Shown: in pieces, positions 25,080 to 36,078 of the stretch
How positions within the stretch are numbered: position 1 is the stretch's first letter
How the letters are laid out: every line of letters begins with the position of its first letter
Source of the DNA: Cryptomeria japonica
Taxonomy: Eukaryota; Streptophyta; Pinopsida; Cupressales; Cupressaceae
Length of the DNA stretch: 64,000 nt
Direction of reading: 5' to 3'
Assembly (NCBI RefSeq): GCF_030272615.1
Contig: NC_081407.1
Coordinates: 265,865,574 to 265,929,573 of the forward strand
Made by a program: the position numbers and the translations under genes
Notes under the pieces: model-generated
The model's database searches: none
Told to the model about the DNA's origin: nothing
Seen by the model: only the letters and a program-made list of their open reading frames with translations

Positions 25080-25520
25080 TTAAAAAAGGGTTGCTGTAAT
25101 CTTAAAAATATAAAAATTAAAAATTAAACCATTTTTGTCGACCAATTTAAAATTGGTCAAATTAGATGTATATGTTAGAAGAAATAGGAGTTTGGATATT
25201 TAAGATACATATATTTAAATTATATGTTATATTTAGAATTCAGATATATGAAATATATATTTAGATTCTAATGATTTATTAATTAATTATAAATGGGTAA
25301 GAATAATTAGTTAATATAATTTATTATTAATATTAATTAATATTAGTAATATTAATATTATTTATTTATTATATATTTAAAATTAAGATATATAGAATAT
25401 ATTAATTTATTATAATTGGTTAATAATAATGAATTAACATTAATTAATGATTTAATGGGGTCAGGAAGGATAATCTTTCTTAGAACCTTCGGATTGAGGT
25501 AACCTAGCAAGTGCTAGATT
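25080..25520. other. AT-rich DNA between two LINE-derived elements
   Basis: Very AT-rich stretch with repeated TTAATATTAATTA-type words and no gene. It probably includes the 5' boundary of the minus-strand LINE, which I could not fix to the base. Confidence 0.5.
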
Positions 25521-25529
25521 AGGGATGCA

Positions 25530-25895
25530 TTAAGATAAAATTTGGTCGAGCTTCAAGGGTAACCCCATTTTAGTGGTGTAGGATGTATTGTACAAGACCG
25601 CGAGGATAACATCCTAGAGAAAGATTGGAATACTTGGGGGTTACTGCGAACAATATTATAAAGTCTTGGGTTACTCTAGGGAGGCCAAATTCATTTCAAA
25701 CGAGATTCATTAATCACTATAAATGACTTGCATCACAACTTGACTTCCAATTGGAAATTGAGCCAGTGACTAAATCCAGTATGGGAGCATATAAAAAACT
25801 ATCTAACTTCAAAATCATGCATGTTTATCGTGAGGGGAGTATGCAATGAGATCACTAAGAAAGCATCAAAGAGGGGTGCATAATGGACATATCAT
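25530..25895 (+). pseudogene. LINE RNase H remnant
   Basis: Across frames the plus strand reads FGRASRGNP, GCIVQDREDNILEKDW and, at the end, FKIMHVYREGSMQ then EITKKASKRGA. These match the start (DGASRGNPG..G) and end (H.YREGN..AD.LA.RG) of RNase H in plant LINEs. Several frameshifts and stops are present. It leads directly into the repeat that carries the unclassified protein. Confidence 0.55.
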
Positions 25896-27475
25896 GATAT
25901 TTAGGGAATCTATCCGCTTGGAAATTATTGACTATGGTTCAAGATGCTGACGGACCATACGGTGAGGTCATTACCACATTATAGTATTAGGCGACAACTC
26001 GAGAAAAGGGAAAAAAAGAGATTTTTTTAATAGTCTACGATGCCAGCAATCTATATATGGGTCTATAGATGGGTTAGAGCAATATGGGACTACCTTGTAC
26101 TCCTTGCAGGAGATACCTAACTACACTACAAATGAAATACTTTACCCCTTGTAAAAAATAGGAAAAACCTTTCCCACATGATCAAAGAAATACCAGTGTA
26201 CATTAAAAATGAAAATCCTAAATGGTGGTCATCTTTTCATGGGATGTTTCTCAAGAGATCAGGTGGACATGTCACTTACTCATGATACCGTTTTAAAAAA
26301 TTGCATTAATTTTGAGCACCACAAATTTCACATTCATGAGAAAGATGTAACAAGGCATACTTCAAGGCCCATCAATAGATTTGAACGAATTTGAAAAGAA
26401 GAGGTCGGACTTCAATATAATCATAGGTTGATGATAGGTTGACAAATGCTATCTTTTTCCCTCAGTGGTGCTTGGTGACTCACATTTCTGGCTAAGTGAC
26501 ATTTTGGTGTAGTCTGTGAATATGGATACCCTGATTAGGTTAGTCACTTAGAAGCATCATATGTCATTTTTGGGAGAGTTCTCTAAGAAGTGTCTGAAAT
26601 CCATCCTCTCCTCTAGTCACTGTTTAGTAGTCAACGCAGTTGAAGTCATTCTAGGTGAAGGAATTTATCAAGACTCCAAATAGGCATTGAGTTAACAACG
26701 ATATATCGGCTATGTTTTTGGTGGTTATTCTAGAATTGGGGAGGTCAAAGGATGGGACCAAGGTTTTATGCTTGGAATTCTTCGAGAATCACCTTCTAGG
26801 TGATATTGACGATGTCTTGAATAATGTGGACAATGTGTGGAGGATTCCTTTCCTAGATTATTATGTGGTGTGTTGTAATGGGAAGGAGGTTAAAATATGG
26901 CCTTTAATTTTTACACTGGCGCCACTTTTGTTTGAGGGCATGAAGCTTGCCATTACCCGTAATATTGTCTTTATAAAAAAACTCCGTGAAATTATCCTCA
27001 ATGAGAATGAGGACAGGGTAAATAACTATCTAAGAAGTGAAGGACTTGCTTGTGATGAGGCGGAGGATGATGAATTTGCCATGGTCAATAAGGAGGAGTA
27101 GCCAACGGCTGGTCCTGAGGAGGACCCATTGAAGATTGTAGAGGTGGTGGTTGATGAGGTGTGTGGCCTTGACTGTCCTGTCAAAGCCAGAGCTGAGAAG
27201 ATGACGAAGTAGGCTGAATTTTGAGTTATGATTTGCCTTTATTCCTTTTTGGCAAATATTACATGTTTAGGATCTTTATGATACTATACTGTTGAAGTAC
27301 CAGAGCTTGTATAGTTTAGTGGTTGGGTCTAGTGTTACCATTTTGCTTGTTGGCAACAGATTTTGTAAAATTTTGTTTGTTGGGGATTTAGTAGACAAAG
27401 GCATTAGGGTCTTTCGAATCGATCACTGTAATATATAATCTTTATTGTTATCAATATAATGTATTATGTCTCAAA
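25838..27475 (+). repeat. LINE-derived dispersed repeat, copy A
   Basis: Matches 38620-40215 over its whole length in the same orientation (copy B). Shared words include GTGCATAATGGACAT, GAAATTATTGACTATGGTTC and AGCATCA near the front, and TTGGCAACAGA near the end. It begins in the tail of an RNase H remnant, encodes the unclassified protein, and ends in an A-rich stretch (CTCAAAAAGAAA) after a 3'-UTR-like region. That suggests a non-LTR element with its own 3' tail. Confidence 0.75.
26712..27101 (+). pseudogene. unclassified repeat-borne protein, copy A (129 codons open)
   Basis: The open frame starts MFLVVILELGRSKDG and contains KVLCLEFFENHLLGDIDDVL, CCNGKEVKIWP and LAITRNIVFIKKL, ending in an acidic tail. 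Upstream, in broken frames, SFLGEFSKKCLKSILSSSH and VNAVEVILG extend the similarity to copy B. The same pattern (MFL...K.LC..F...D.VL.N...IP...Y...C.GK.V..P...ITRN) occurs in the minus-strand frame at 49045-49512. I recognise no known domain. Its position after an LINE RNase H remnant suggests an extra LINE-encoded ORF, but a captured host gene is possible. Confidence 0.5.
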
Positions 27476-27729
27476 AAGAAATTAATATTAATCAATATTA
27501 ATTATTTTTAATATAAATTAATATAAATCATTATTATTTAAGTTAATATTATATTCTAATTATTTCTCTTTAATTTATAAATCGATGAAAGACGTTAAGA
27601 AGATACTTGTTCTATTATACTTGTAATCCGAGTAAAATAGATACAGAGTAATATACGCTCTTGTTTATTCTCTTAAAAACCACCCTTATTATTTGGGATG
27701 CACAGCACACGCGCACAGATATATAAACC
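27476..27729 (-). other. 3' flank of thaumatin-like gene 2
   Basis: AT-rich TTAATATTAATT-type DNA to about 27600, then sequence shared with the 3' flank of gene 1. The part 27480-27607 is also clearly similar to 58205-58343, the left flank of the gene-less third locus. It ends in AAAGACGTTAAGAAGATACT. Confidence 0.6.
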
Positions 27730-28844
27730 CTATTCGACTGCATAAAGACTTCGACTTGAAGTGGAGTTAGAATTAGAGTTTGAAGCTCCATTACCACAGA
27801 AAACAATTCTATAATTGCTGCCGCCGGGGCAAGTAAAGGTGCTGGTGGGATCATCCTTGGCATAGCTGTAGGCCATGGGGCATTCTCGCTTGAAAAATTT
27901 AGAGTAGGCTGTAGAAGGGCAATTATCCATGAAGGATCCCGTACAGCAGTATGCTGGCGTGTTGAAAGCAGCACATGCACTTCTGCACCCATCGACTACC
28001 TTCAACTCTCTTGGGCACTTTGAATTTAAGTCGCTATTGCAGGCGATTCCCTTGCACTTGGAGTTGGAAAGAATGGCAGTCATGCGGAGGTTGAATCCAT
28101 CGACGAGAGAGATGTCGTAGAAGTCCAAGTTCTGGAATTGATTGAGAGCATACTCAAAGAGCGTTGAGGGAACACCTCCCCATCCCTGGCAGTTGAGTAA
28201 TCCCCCGCAGTCGCCAGTGTTGCATCTGCCTCGACCTCTGCCGTCGAAGGAGCAGCCGGTACGACCCCAAAACCTTCCCTTTGCTCCGCCCGGCACATTC
28301 ACTGTCCATGACTGTCCCCTCCGTAGCTCTCTCCCTCCCCCAAACGGTGTCCCTGCCGCCCACACCGTGAAAGGGCACTGGTTTTCTATGTCAAAGCTCA
28401 CACCCTCCACTCCTGCACATGAAAATAATGAAAACCGTTTTAGTGGGTCTTGGTGAAATTGAATGGCTCACAAGAAATTGATCATATCAGGTTTTTACAA
28501 TTTATAATATTAGTTGTTTTTATATTTGATTGTGTCATTATATTTGGATGAATAGTTGAAATCATATTCTGAAATCTATTAGCCGAATGTTAGAAAGCTT
28601 ACAGAGAATCACGCTTTATGATCTACCATCAGAATATCAAAGAACTTAAAAACTGATTACTGATTTTTGAAATCATGAAATCTAATCTGAAACATTAATG
28701 TAAAAATGCTAACCCAAACAAATTCAAAACACTAATTAATAAATGTATGACTCTTCACACCAATCTTTTTGGGTTGAGTTGCATACCTGAATAGAGTGAT
28801 ACCGCCATTATTGTCAGCAAAACCCACAATATTGCCCGCGCCAT
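27730..28844 (-). CDS. thaumatin-like protein (PR-5 family), gene 2, two exons
   Basis: Exon 1 is 28844-28787 and exon 2 is 28412-27730, with a 374-bp intron using the same GTATGC donor and GCAG acceptor as gene 1. The product is 246 residues. It begins [20 protein letters not shown] (signal peptide), then the shared [20 protein letters not shown]. The signature [16 protein letters not shown], all 16 cysteines and the C-terminal LYAVE are kept. It differs from gene 1 at roughly 15-20 positions, for example WTVNV for WRVNV, QGWGG for QGSGG and TPAYCC for TPADCC. CPMAYSY is shared with gene 1. Role: secreted defence protein by family. The full frame and both splice sites are intact, so both copies appear to have been kept functional after duplication. 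Confidence 0.93.
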
Positions 28845-28909
28845 TTCAATTGCAAACTGGTATGATATGAAGAATATCAATGGTGTCTATGAAATATGAA
28901 GGCAGGGAC

Positions 28910-28918
28910 TATATATAA
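28910..28918 (-). promoter_or_regulatory. TATA box of thaumatin-like gene 2
   Basis: Minus-strand CTTATATATAGTCC about 66-75 bp upstream of ATG 28844, matching gene 1 in position and context (GGCAGGGACTATATATAAG on the plus strand). Confidence 0.7.
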
Positions 28919-28959
28919 GAATTTACGATGGTTGGAAAGAGACGCAGATCAGAGCCGCC

Positions 28960-29900
28960 TAGAACATATACAGTGAGGCGGCTGGCAGTGGGTCTCCATA
29001 CTGTCTATCCATCCACATATTAGGATTGACTTTATTAATTAATACTTAAGTATTAGAATAATATGTGTTTTTTTTAATTTTCAAGTTAATTATAAATACA
29101 ATCGATGTCCACCATGATGTTTTAACGAGAAAACTGCCTTTACTTTTGGGATTGATTTTGCGATCGTGTATTGACTGGATTCTTCTTCCTACGCGTGGCC
29201 AAAAGTTTGAGCTTCCCTCCAACAATTGCATATAAAAATACATTAAAGCTAAAGGCAAGCTGAATTTTTGTGCTATTCTATAATCACCGGCCTGCACGTC
29301 TCTGTCCTGAAATCAGTGATATTCAATTATGATTTTGCTGTGACGCCTAGATTGGGCTACAAAACAGTAGCGTCTGTACAAATTTATGAGGTAGATTCCT
29401 ACGATATTAATTGAATTCAATGCATTTAAAGCAAAAGTAAAGTACTCCAAAGAATATATTGCTAGTCAAATATATTTACGAACGTGATATAAGAAAACTT
29501 GGGGTTACATAACAAGATAAAAACAAAAAATTTGTTCCTGGGACACTTCATCTACTACAAAAATGTCAAATTTCCGAGCTGAAAAATTCATCCTTTGAAG
29601 AACTAACCCCACCGCCATTCCCGGCATTAGCTATTGTGGAGTGACATTTCCAGGCATCAAAACTGTAATGCGCAATATATGCCTATTTAAACTTAAGGAG
29701 CATATTGAAAGAAAACAATGGGATAGCGCAGTACCATACCTTTTTTCATTTTAATTTCAGTTTATATGGTGGGCGGCTGTGCGAGCGCATTTTCTGCAAG
29801 GGATTTCAGTTTATATGGTGGACGGTCTTTCGTGCAGGTAGATTCATACCAAAATTGCTTTAGTTAGAATTGGTGGGGTTAATCGATTTGTGTATGAATT
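28960..29900 (-). promoter_or_regulatory. conserved 5' flank of thaumatin-like gene 2
   Basis: Shares with gene 1 and the isolated third copy the words CTTTACTTTTGGGATTGATT, TCTCTGTC.TGAAATCA, GATTTTGCTGT.ACGCC and TTGAATTCAATGCATTTA. Part of it (CGTGTATTGACTGGA, CTTCTTC and GCATTAAAG words) is shared with the third copy but missing from gene 1. Here the TTACGTAA palindrome of the other copies is TTACATAA. A short direct repeat TTTCAGTTTATATGGTGG occurs at about 29754 and 29803. Confidence 0.6.
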
Positions 29901-31410
29901 TGACCAGGATGCGATGGGTTAGTGCTGGTGAACGGGACGTCAAACGAAAGGGTGGCTCCAGCAAATGTATCATTGTGAGCGATGGCATTCACAATTATTA
30001 ACGACTTAAAAACAAGAGTGGAAGAGTGGAAGCCGCGTGCAGTGGACTCGTGTCGTGCGCTGACATCTTAGATTTGGCTGCTCGTGACTCTGTCCACAAG
30101 GTCTGCAATCTCTAATTTCAATCGCATTCCCGTCATTCGCTAATTTTATATATATTATTTAGGGAAACCATCGTATTGTTTCCCATCTTAATTTTGCCTA
30201 TTTTAAGTTTCTAAATGATGTATCTACTTCTATTTCAGGGTTTTTCTTTTTTAATTTAATTAAGAGTTTAAAGTTATTGTTTCAGGGTAGTTATGTCGAC
30301 CAATGCAAGAGGATTCATTATGTGCACAAGGGTAAAAAATGGTCATTTATAAGTGAGATCAAATATCTATTGATACACATCTCAATAGGTGTGTGTTACA
30401 ACCATAAAAAAAGTTTGGACAATTGATGGAATACATATTCCTCTAATAATTTTTTTGACTAATACTTATGTACAAACTTCCATTACCTGTGCATAAAAAA
30501 GGTTGCATAACTCCTCTAATTAAATATTATATTTTAGTGGGCTTTCAATTATCATGTTTTGGCCTTTTTGAGAGGTAGTAATTGGAGTGGAGATAGGTTT
30601 GCAAAGGTTGAGCAAATGTATTTATTTTTTAACAATTTTTCTTTATAAGAAATTTTTATAGTCTATGTAAATAATCATATGTTTTTGTCAAAATCATGTA
30701 GATGTGTTTAATATTTTTTTTTCAAAATATATTATGATTTATTATGAAAAGAAAAGTGATTCACTTCTTTTATGGGATTAAAGTGGATAGGAACTAACTT
30801 GGGTTTAGAAGAGGAGCCAACATTGGGGTTAGGTTTCATAATGGGGGAACCCAAGAGCTCCACCACTAAATTAGGATCTGACAAGGGGTCAAGGGGACTT
30901 AACAAGGACCCACTAGATGGGGTTAAAGCTAGATGAAGTCTAAGAATCAACCCTTAATGAAGGAGGAGGAATTTCTGGACATGGCTCTAGCCACCGATTG
31001 AGTCAAAGAAGAACAAATTCAGTAGGAAAATTTTATTTTTATACCAAACTCGAGGTTGTTTAGCATTGAGAAAAGTTGGGTATGAAATCTTTTAAAGTGC
31101 CCATCAAGAGTGAAGAATTTCATTAGCAAAAGGGAAACATCCTTCCAAATAATGGGTAGTTATTCTCTATTATACACACATTGTAACCTTGAAACCCCTT
31201 TGCCCAGCTTGAAAAATCTCTTAAATTCCTTCTTATGGGACCCTTTTGGCTTCTTTGGGAAGGTTATTCCCTCCTATGGTAAACTAGTGATGGTGGCAAT
31301 TGTGTCGAGAGTGATCTTGAAAGAAAGTCCCCCAATTTTCACCTCCCCCTTCTACCAGGATTAAGAAAAATTCTTGGAGAGCTTTGGGTTGAAACCCTAC
31401 ATGCCTTCAG
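29901..31410. other. intergenic DNA, no gene recognised
   Basis: Moderately AT-rich. Open frames at 30732-30950 (minus, Pro/Ser-rich) and 31110-31364 (plus) are short and show no domain. The latter resembles neither neighbour. No RNA gene or paired repeat was seen. Confidence 0.4.
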
Positions 31411-31768
31411 TGTAAAAGTTATGGAATATAACCTCACAATACCCAGTGAACAACTGTATGCAAATTACCTATCACAACAATGGAAGATTCACAAAACACA
31501 AAGATTGCTTTGAAAATCTAGAGCAAAAGAATGCAATAATGATAATTAGATTAGCTAAGGATTACAAAGGGATAAATCCTTATAAAAGGAGATCAAACCT
31601 AAAAAAAGAAAACTCTAAAAGCATTTAATAATTAATAATAAATTAATTATTAATATTCCCAAGTTTAGCTTCCTAAATTTAGCTTAAGTTAAATAGAGAA
31701 AATGTGACTTAATTATTAAATCAATATGATTTAATTAATTAAGTAAACTAATACCTTTTACTCTAACA
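31411..31768 (-). repeat. LTR of a second, truncated copia element of the same family
   Basis: Ends CTTTTACTCTAACA followed by CCCCCCCTTAAGATGA, the same LTR/polypurine junction as 4000/4001. The inner part shares GGATAAATCCTTATAAAAGG-like sequence with the complete element. The left end TGTAAAAGTTATGG is my estimate. No primer-binding site or second LTR was found on the right. Confidence 0.65.
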
Positions 31769-33300
31769 CCCCCCCTTAAGATGAAGTTAGGGAGAAGCTA
31801 AAAAAACTAAGGACTAGATGCTAGAAAGCTAAAAATGGGTCCTGGCAATAAGGCTTGATGAGGTACCCAAGTACAATGAAATCTTTGTAAAGTGGAGAAA
31901 AAGGAGAAAACCTAGTGGGAACAAAACTCCTCTCCAAGAAGAGATGAAAGCTCAAGTGAAGGACTAAGAAGCCTCCAAGCAAGAATATTCCAAAAGACAG
32001 GAATAAAAGATGAGCATGAAGAATCACTGATGCATGAAGAAGTTGCAAACTCTATCGTAGAATGACTGCTAAGATGCTGAAATAAGAACCTCGTCTGAAA
32101 CAAAATATGGTCAGGATCAAGAAGACATGAATCTGCATGAGCTCCCTCAATGACACTACTCGAATCCGAATCTGATGGCAAACACAAGCAAAACATCTAG
32201 AACACGAAGATTTAGATGGCACAAGTACCAACAGTTTGAAGAACTGATCAAATGAAAAATGGAAGGTCACCTCTAGAAATAGGAATGCAAGAGGTTCCAT
32301 ATGGAAAGTATTCCATCTCACTGAAATGCATGGGCAACCAGCCGCTGCATCCGCCTAATACATAGGGAAAAATACTGAATACATAACTCACTCCAACGCG
32401 AAACCAAGGAAGCATTAGCACCAATAGTAGAAACCCCCCCATAATGCTGACAAGGGAGAGGTATGATAGGTACACTAAATCTGAAAGCCATATTATAGTG
32501 CATGGAGAAGAACCAAGAACATCTAACTATGCAAACATGAAAGTACAAACAAAGACAAAGGGTGTGCAAACTAAGGCACACACGCATGAGAAAGGTATGA
32601 AGGAAAGAAAATGAAAACATTAAACCCCCATGACACTTTATATCATAGTGTGAGTACAAGAAGGCACAAAATTGATGTGCAAGATCCCATAATACATGTG
32701 CAATATAGACTCACTTTATCTCAGTGCATTTACAAAATCATAAGTGCTTACAATGAAAGCTCAGAATGTCAAAAAAAGACATAAGACTGGAAGTATATGA
32801 AGAACAACCAAAAAAGAGTCATCTCATTCAAACTAGAAGTTTCCACAAGCTCATATGTCCAAGTAAATCACTAGAGTGTGAAAACAAAAAAAATTGAATA
32901 AAATATACCTAGAGTAAAATCTAGAAAAAGTGCATGAATGGTTGTGAAGAGCTCTAAAACTTCATCCTAACCCCGCTAGAATCGCAAAAAATGGATAAAT
33001 TGGCGAAAAGTTATGAACTCAGGACTGAAAATAGCACCTATGACTTCAAATGGATGTAGAATGCACCAACAACAAAAACAAGTGATGAAACCAACAAATT
33101 TGGAAAGTAGACAAAACCAGCTTTCCAACGATATCTTGTTTGCCAAAAAACAATATCCGGTAAGTGCACCAAGATGGTGAATAGAAAAGTGGCCACATGC
33201 AAAAAAAATGAAAATTTTCATAACCCGTGCATGTTCTAAAAATTCAAAAATGTGTTATGCTTGGTAACATCAAGCCTAGCTAAAAACAATTAAAAAAACA
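31769..33300 (-). mobile_element. 3' interior of the truncated copia relative, non-coding
   Basis: 31840-31945 matches 4070-4180 of the complete element (AAGGCTTGATGAGGTACCC, AAAACTCCTCTCCAA). Beyond that no gag, integrase or reverse transcriptase motif appears in any frame, although such sequence would be expected for an autonomous copy. It is either a non-autonomous relative or a fragment followed by unrelated DNA. The right boundary is uncertain. Confidence 0.5.
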
Positions 33301-33305
33301 AAAAG

Positions 33306-33393
33306 TTCCTCAAAACCCGTATGGTTTTGAGGAATATTATATTTTATAATAAAAAATCAAAAGTTCCTCAAAACCTGTATGGGTTTTGAGGAA
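33306..33393. repeat. two tandem near-identical hairpins
   Basis: TTCCTCAAAACC at 33306-33317 pairs with GGTTTTGAGGAA at 33323-33334. A second copy pairs 33364-33375 with 33382-33393. Each has a 12-bp perfect stem and a 5-6-base loop, and the two are spaced 58 bp apart. They lie about 150-240 bp upstream of the ATG of the multi-exon gene that follows. Confidence 0.85.
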
Positions 33394-33541
33394 AATTATA
33401 TTTTTTTGTAACCCACAGGTTTTGGCCATTTTCAATGTTGAAACTCGTGGAATAGTAGCAAAAGGAAGCCAAAAAAACATAGAACCCATTCAGGTTTGGT
33501 ATCATTTTGGATTTTCTCAACATTAAGAGCAATTTTCAACA

Positions 33542-36078
33542 ATGGCACCCCGTCAAACAAGTAATATTTGATTGGTTTGATTATTTTTGTTTGCATTTTA
33601 ATTGAAGTAGGGTATTTTAATTGATTTAAGTTATGTTTTTATTAATTTGATGTCAGATTCTACAAGCAATCCCCAAAAACAAAATAAACAACAAAAACCT
33701 CCTCCTGCACAAGCAACACAGGCAAACCCTGTAAACATTGCACATGAGCAACAAGAAAAGACTCAAGACGTTGCTCCACAGCCACAAAATCTTTAAAATG
33801 CTACTCCTCAACAACCACCGCCACCACTAAACCCCCCACGTCCTCCATTAGATCATGTAGATGTCATACAAGAGGATCTCTTCAATCGCCTTACACAAAA
33901 TAGTGCCCAAATTTCTATATTGGTGAATAGGTTGAGGTCCTATAGTCTTGAGCACCACTCAAACCTCGCCACAATGCTAGAAACAATAGCCAATAGTGCA
34001 AATGAGGTATCTAGGGAGGTTATGAAATGGGCTTCATGGAGGGATAGATGTCAAACATTTTATGCGAATGGGTTGTCATATAATCAAGTGAAAAAGAAGG
34101 GCATACTTAAAGCTGACATATGTGCTCTTTTCACCGATCCTATTATCAATAACAACCTAGAACTAAATACGAATCGGTTTCCTATACACTCTTGTGTTCA
34201 TGCTAGGCTGAAAGAAGCTTTTTGGGATAGGTGGTGTATGGTCTTTGACCAACCACCTTGTAATAATTGGGAGGTGCCTCTATATTTTTTGAGAAAGTTG
34301 TATTGTGAGTTTATCCTCAACGAGAAGTCAAATTACTTTGACATCCGACAATTTTAGGGTTGAGGGAGAGGCTCTATGAAGAATAAACCTGGGGCCAATA
34401 GGGTGGTACAACCACAAAATAGGAGGCGTACAACTCCTAAGTTCCCATGGTTCATGTCACTATCCCTATATCCTTGAAGGAGTCTACGGAGTTACTGACT
34501 CTTTAGGCAACTACATCATTGTTCAGCATGGCACACCGTTGGTTGGAGCAAAGGATGTACCGGCATCTACAACACCTCCTTCATCAGCAGTACCTCCTTC
34601 ATCGGCGACACCTCCTTCATCAATGTCACCTCATGCATCATTTGGCATGGGCCAACCCATTCAACATATGTGCGCCACCTGCCAAGGTGTATGTTCTGGT
34701 GTAGACACTAACACGCATGAGGATGGTTCAACATCTCATTCATGTACATTTTGTGGGAGTATATTCCATGCTTCCACTATAGAGGATGTGGCCCTCACCA
34801 ATGACCTAATGAGTATGTTGTTCCCTCACTATCAGACAGATGTGAGTTTAATTCTATTTATGACATGTTATCAATTAAGTGACTAAATCTTATAAAAAGA
34901 TGAATTTTTATTTTTAAAACAATTTAAAGTGACATATAAATAAAATGCATTGCAGGGTGTAGCAAGTAGTGGGAGTACACCATATACTTTTTAGTCGACT
35001 CCACGGTCATGAGTAGTTTCGCCATCAAAGGTAAAGATTTATAAATTTGTTAAAAATATAATAATACATTGGTTTCAAAATATCTTTTGCTAATATATAT
35101 GTATCATTACTTGGTGTTTTATAGGGTTTATCAGGGGCTGAGATGTCCCAACTTGATGATATCACACTTTCGGCCATTGACTTTGGCCTAGATAGCTATG
35201 CGGTTTCATTTTGATTTATATATTTTTTACTTAGGTGATATATTAAATACATGCTCTTTTCCCTTATATTATTTTTTTTCTATTAGTTTACCCCACCTTC
35301 CTCGAGGATATCTCGTGTGAGAAAACCATCCTCTAGCACTCCGCGGTAGAAAAAATATCCTCTTGGACACCCAAACAACAAAAGGTAATTCAGTACAATT
35401 TAAATTAATTTGTTGAAAAGATTTATGATTAAACATGTATATGTAGATATTGATAAATTCACTTAATTTATTTGTTCTATATACAGAAACATATGGGGTT
35501 TATGGAATTAATGAATGCACTTGATGTCGATGAGGTTCAGCAGAGGGAAGAGGTGATATCTTCATATTCACTTTGGATTGCATTCTTTCTTGTTCAAAAT
35601 AACTAAATCAATTTATGTCTATATCATATGTTATCATTTTTCATACAGGAAATGGTAATAGTTGCATCAGATTCGACTATGCCTCCCAAGATTACAGGAG
35701 AACTATACGAGGCTTCGGTGTGCATTTGTTCTACATATGTTAAAAATATTTGTTTTATCTAGTTTGTCAACAACTTTGGGTTATTAACTTGTATAGCCCT
35801 TTTTAACCTATTACAACCCCCTTCCAAACTTCCTACTGATGTCATACCATTCCTTTTCATTAGAAGTCCTACATGTATAATATGGGATCCAACACGACAA
35901 AGGGAAAAGGTATATCTGTCTTAGATCAACTCCTTTTCACTAAGTGCACAACAGAGTTGAAACCCTCTTGTTAACTCTTTTTGGATCACTTACCATGGAT
36001 ATAGGAAGTGATTGTAACTGATTCATCTGTAAATTTGCCTCCTACGACCATAACACATCCATCTAAGACTCTGGTATA
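33542..36078 (+). pseudogene. unrecognised multi-exon gene, decayed
   Basis: Proposed exons: MAPRQT (33542-33560, donor GTAATA); a long exon from about 33655 (after TGTCAG) to 34357, Gln/Pro-rich at first and then NRLRSYSLEHHSNLATMLET, KWASWRDRCQTFYANGL, FPIHSCVHARLKEAFWDRW; an exon near 34520-34852, Pro/Ser-rich with CATCQGVC and SCTFCGSIFH; then several mini-exons bounded by AG/GT at about 34957, 35126, 35287, 35488, 35650 and 36006. In-frame stops occur at 33793 (TAA at a Gln-like place), near 34360 and near 34993. The last mini-exons repeat a theme (EMVIVASDSTMPP, EVIVTDSSVNLPP). No known domain is recognised; a transposon-encoded accessory protein or a dead host gene are both possible. 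Confidence 0.45.

Noticed and set aside
30732-31364. Open frames considered as LINE ORF1 fragments
   Set aside because: Pro/Ser-rich or frame-broken with no DUF4283 or zinc-knuckle residues.
32052-32659. Minus-strand hydrophobic frames considered as membrane proteins
   Set aside because: T-rich composition in the interior of a truncated retroelement. Overlapping in several frames and without a conserved motif.
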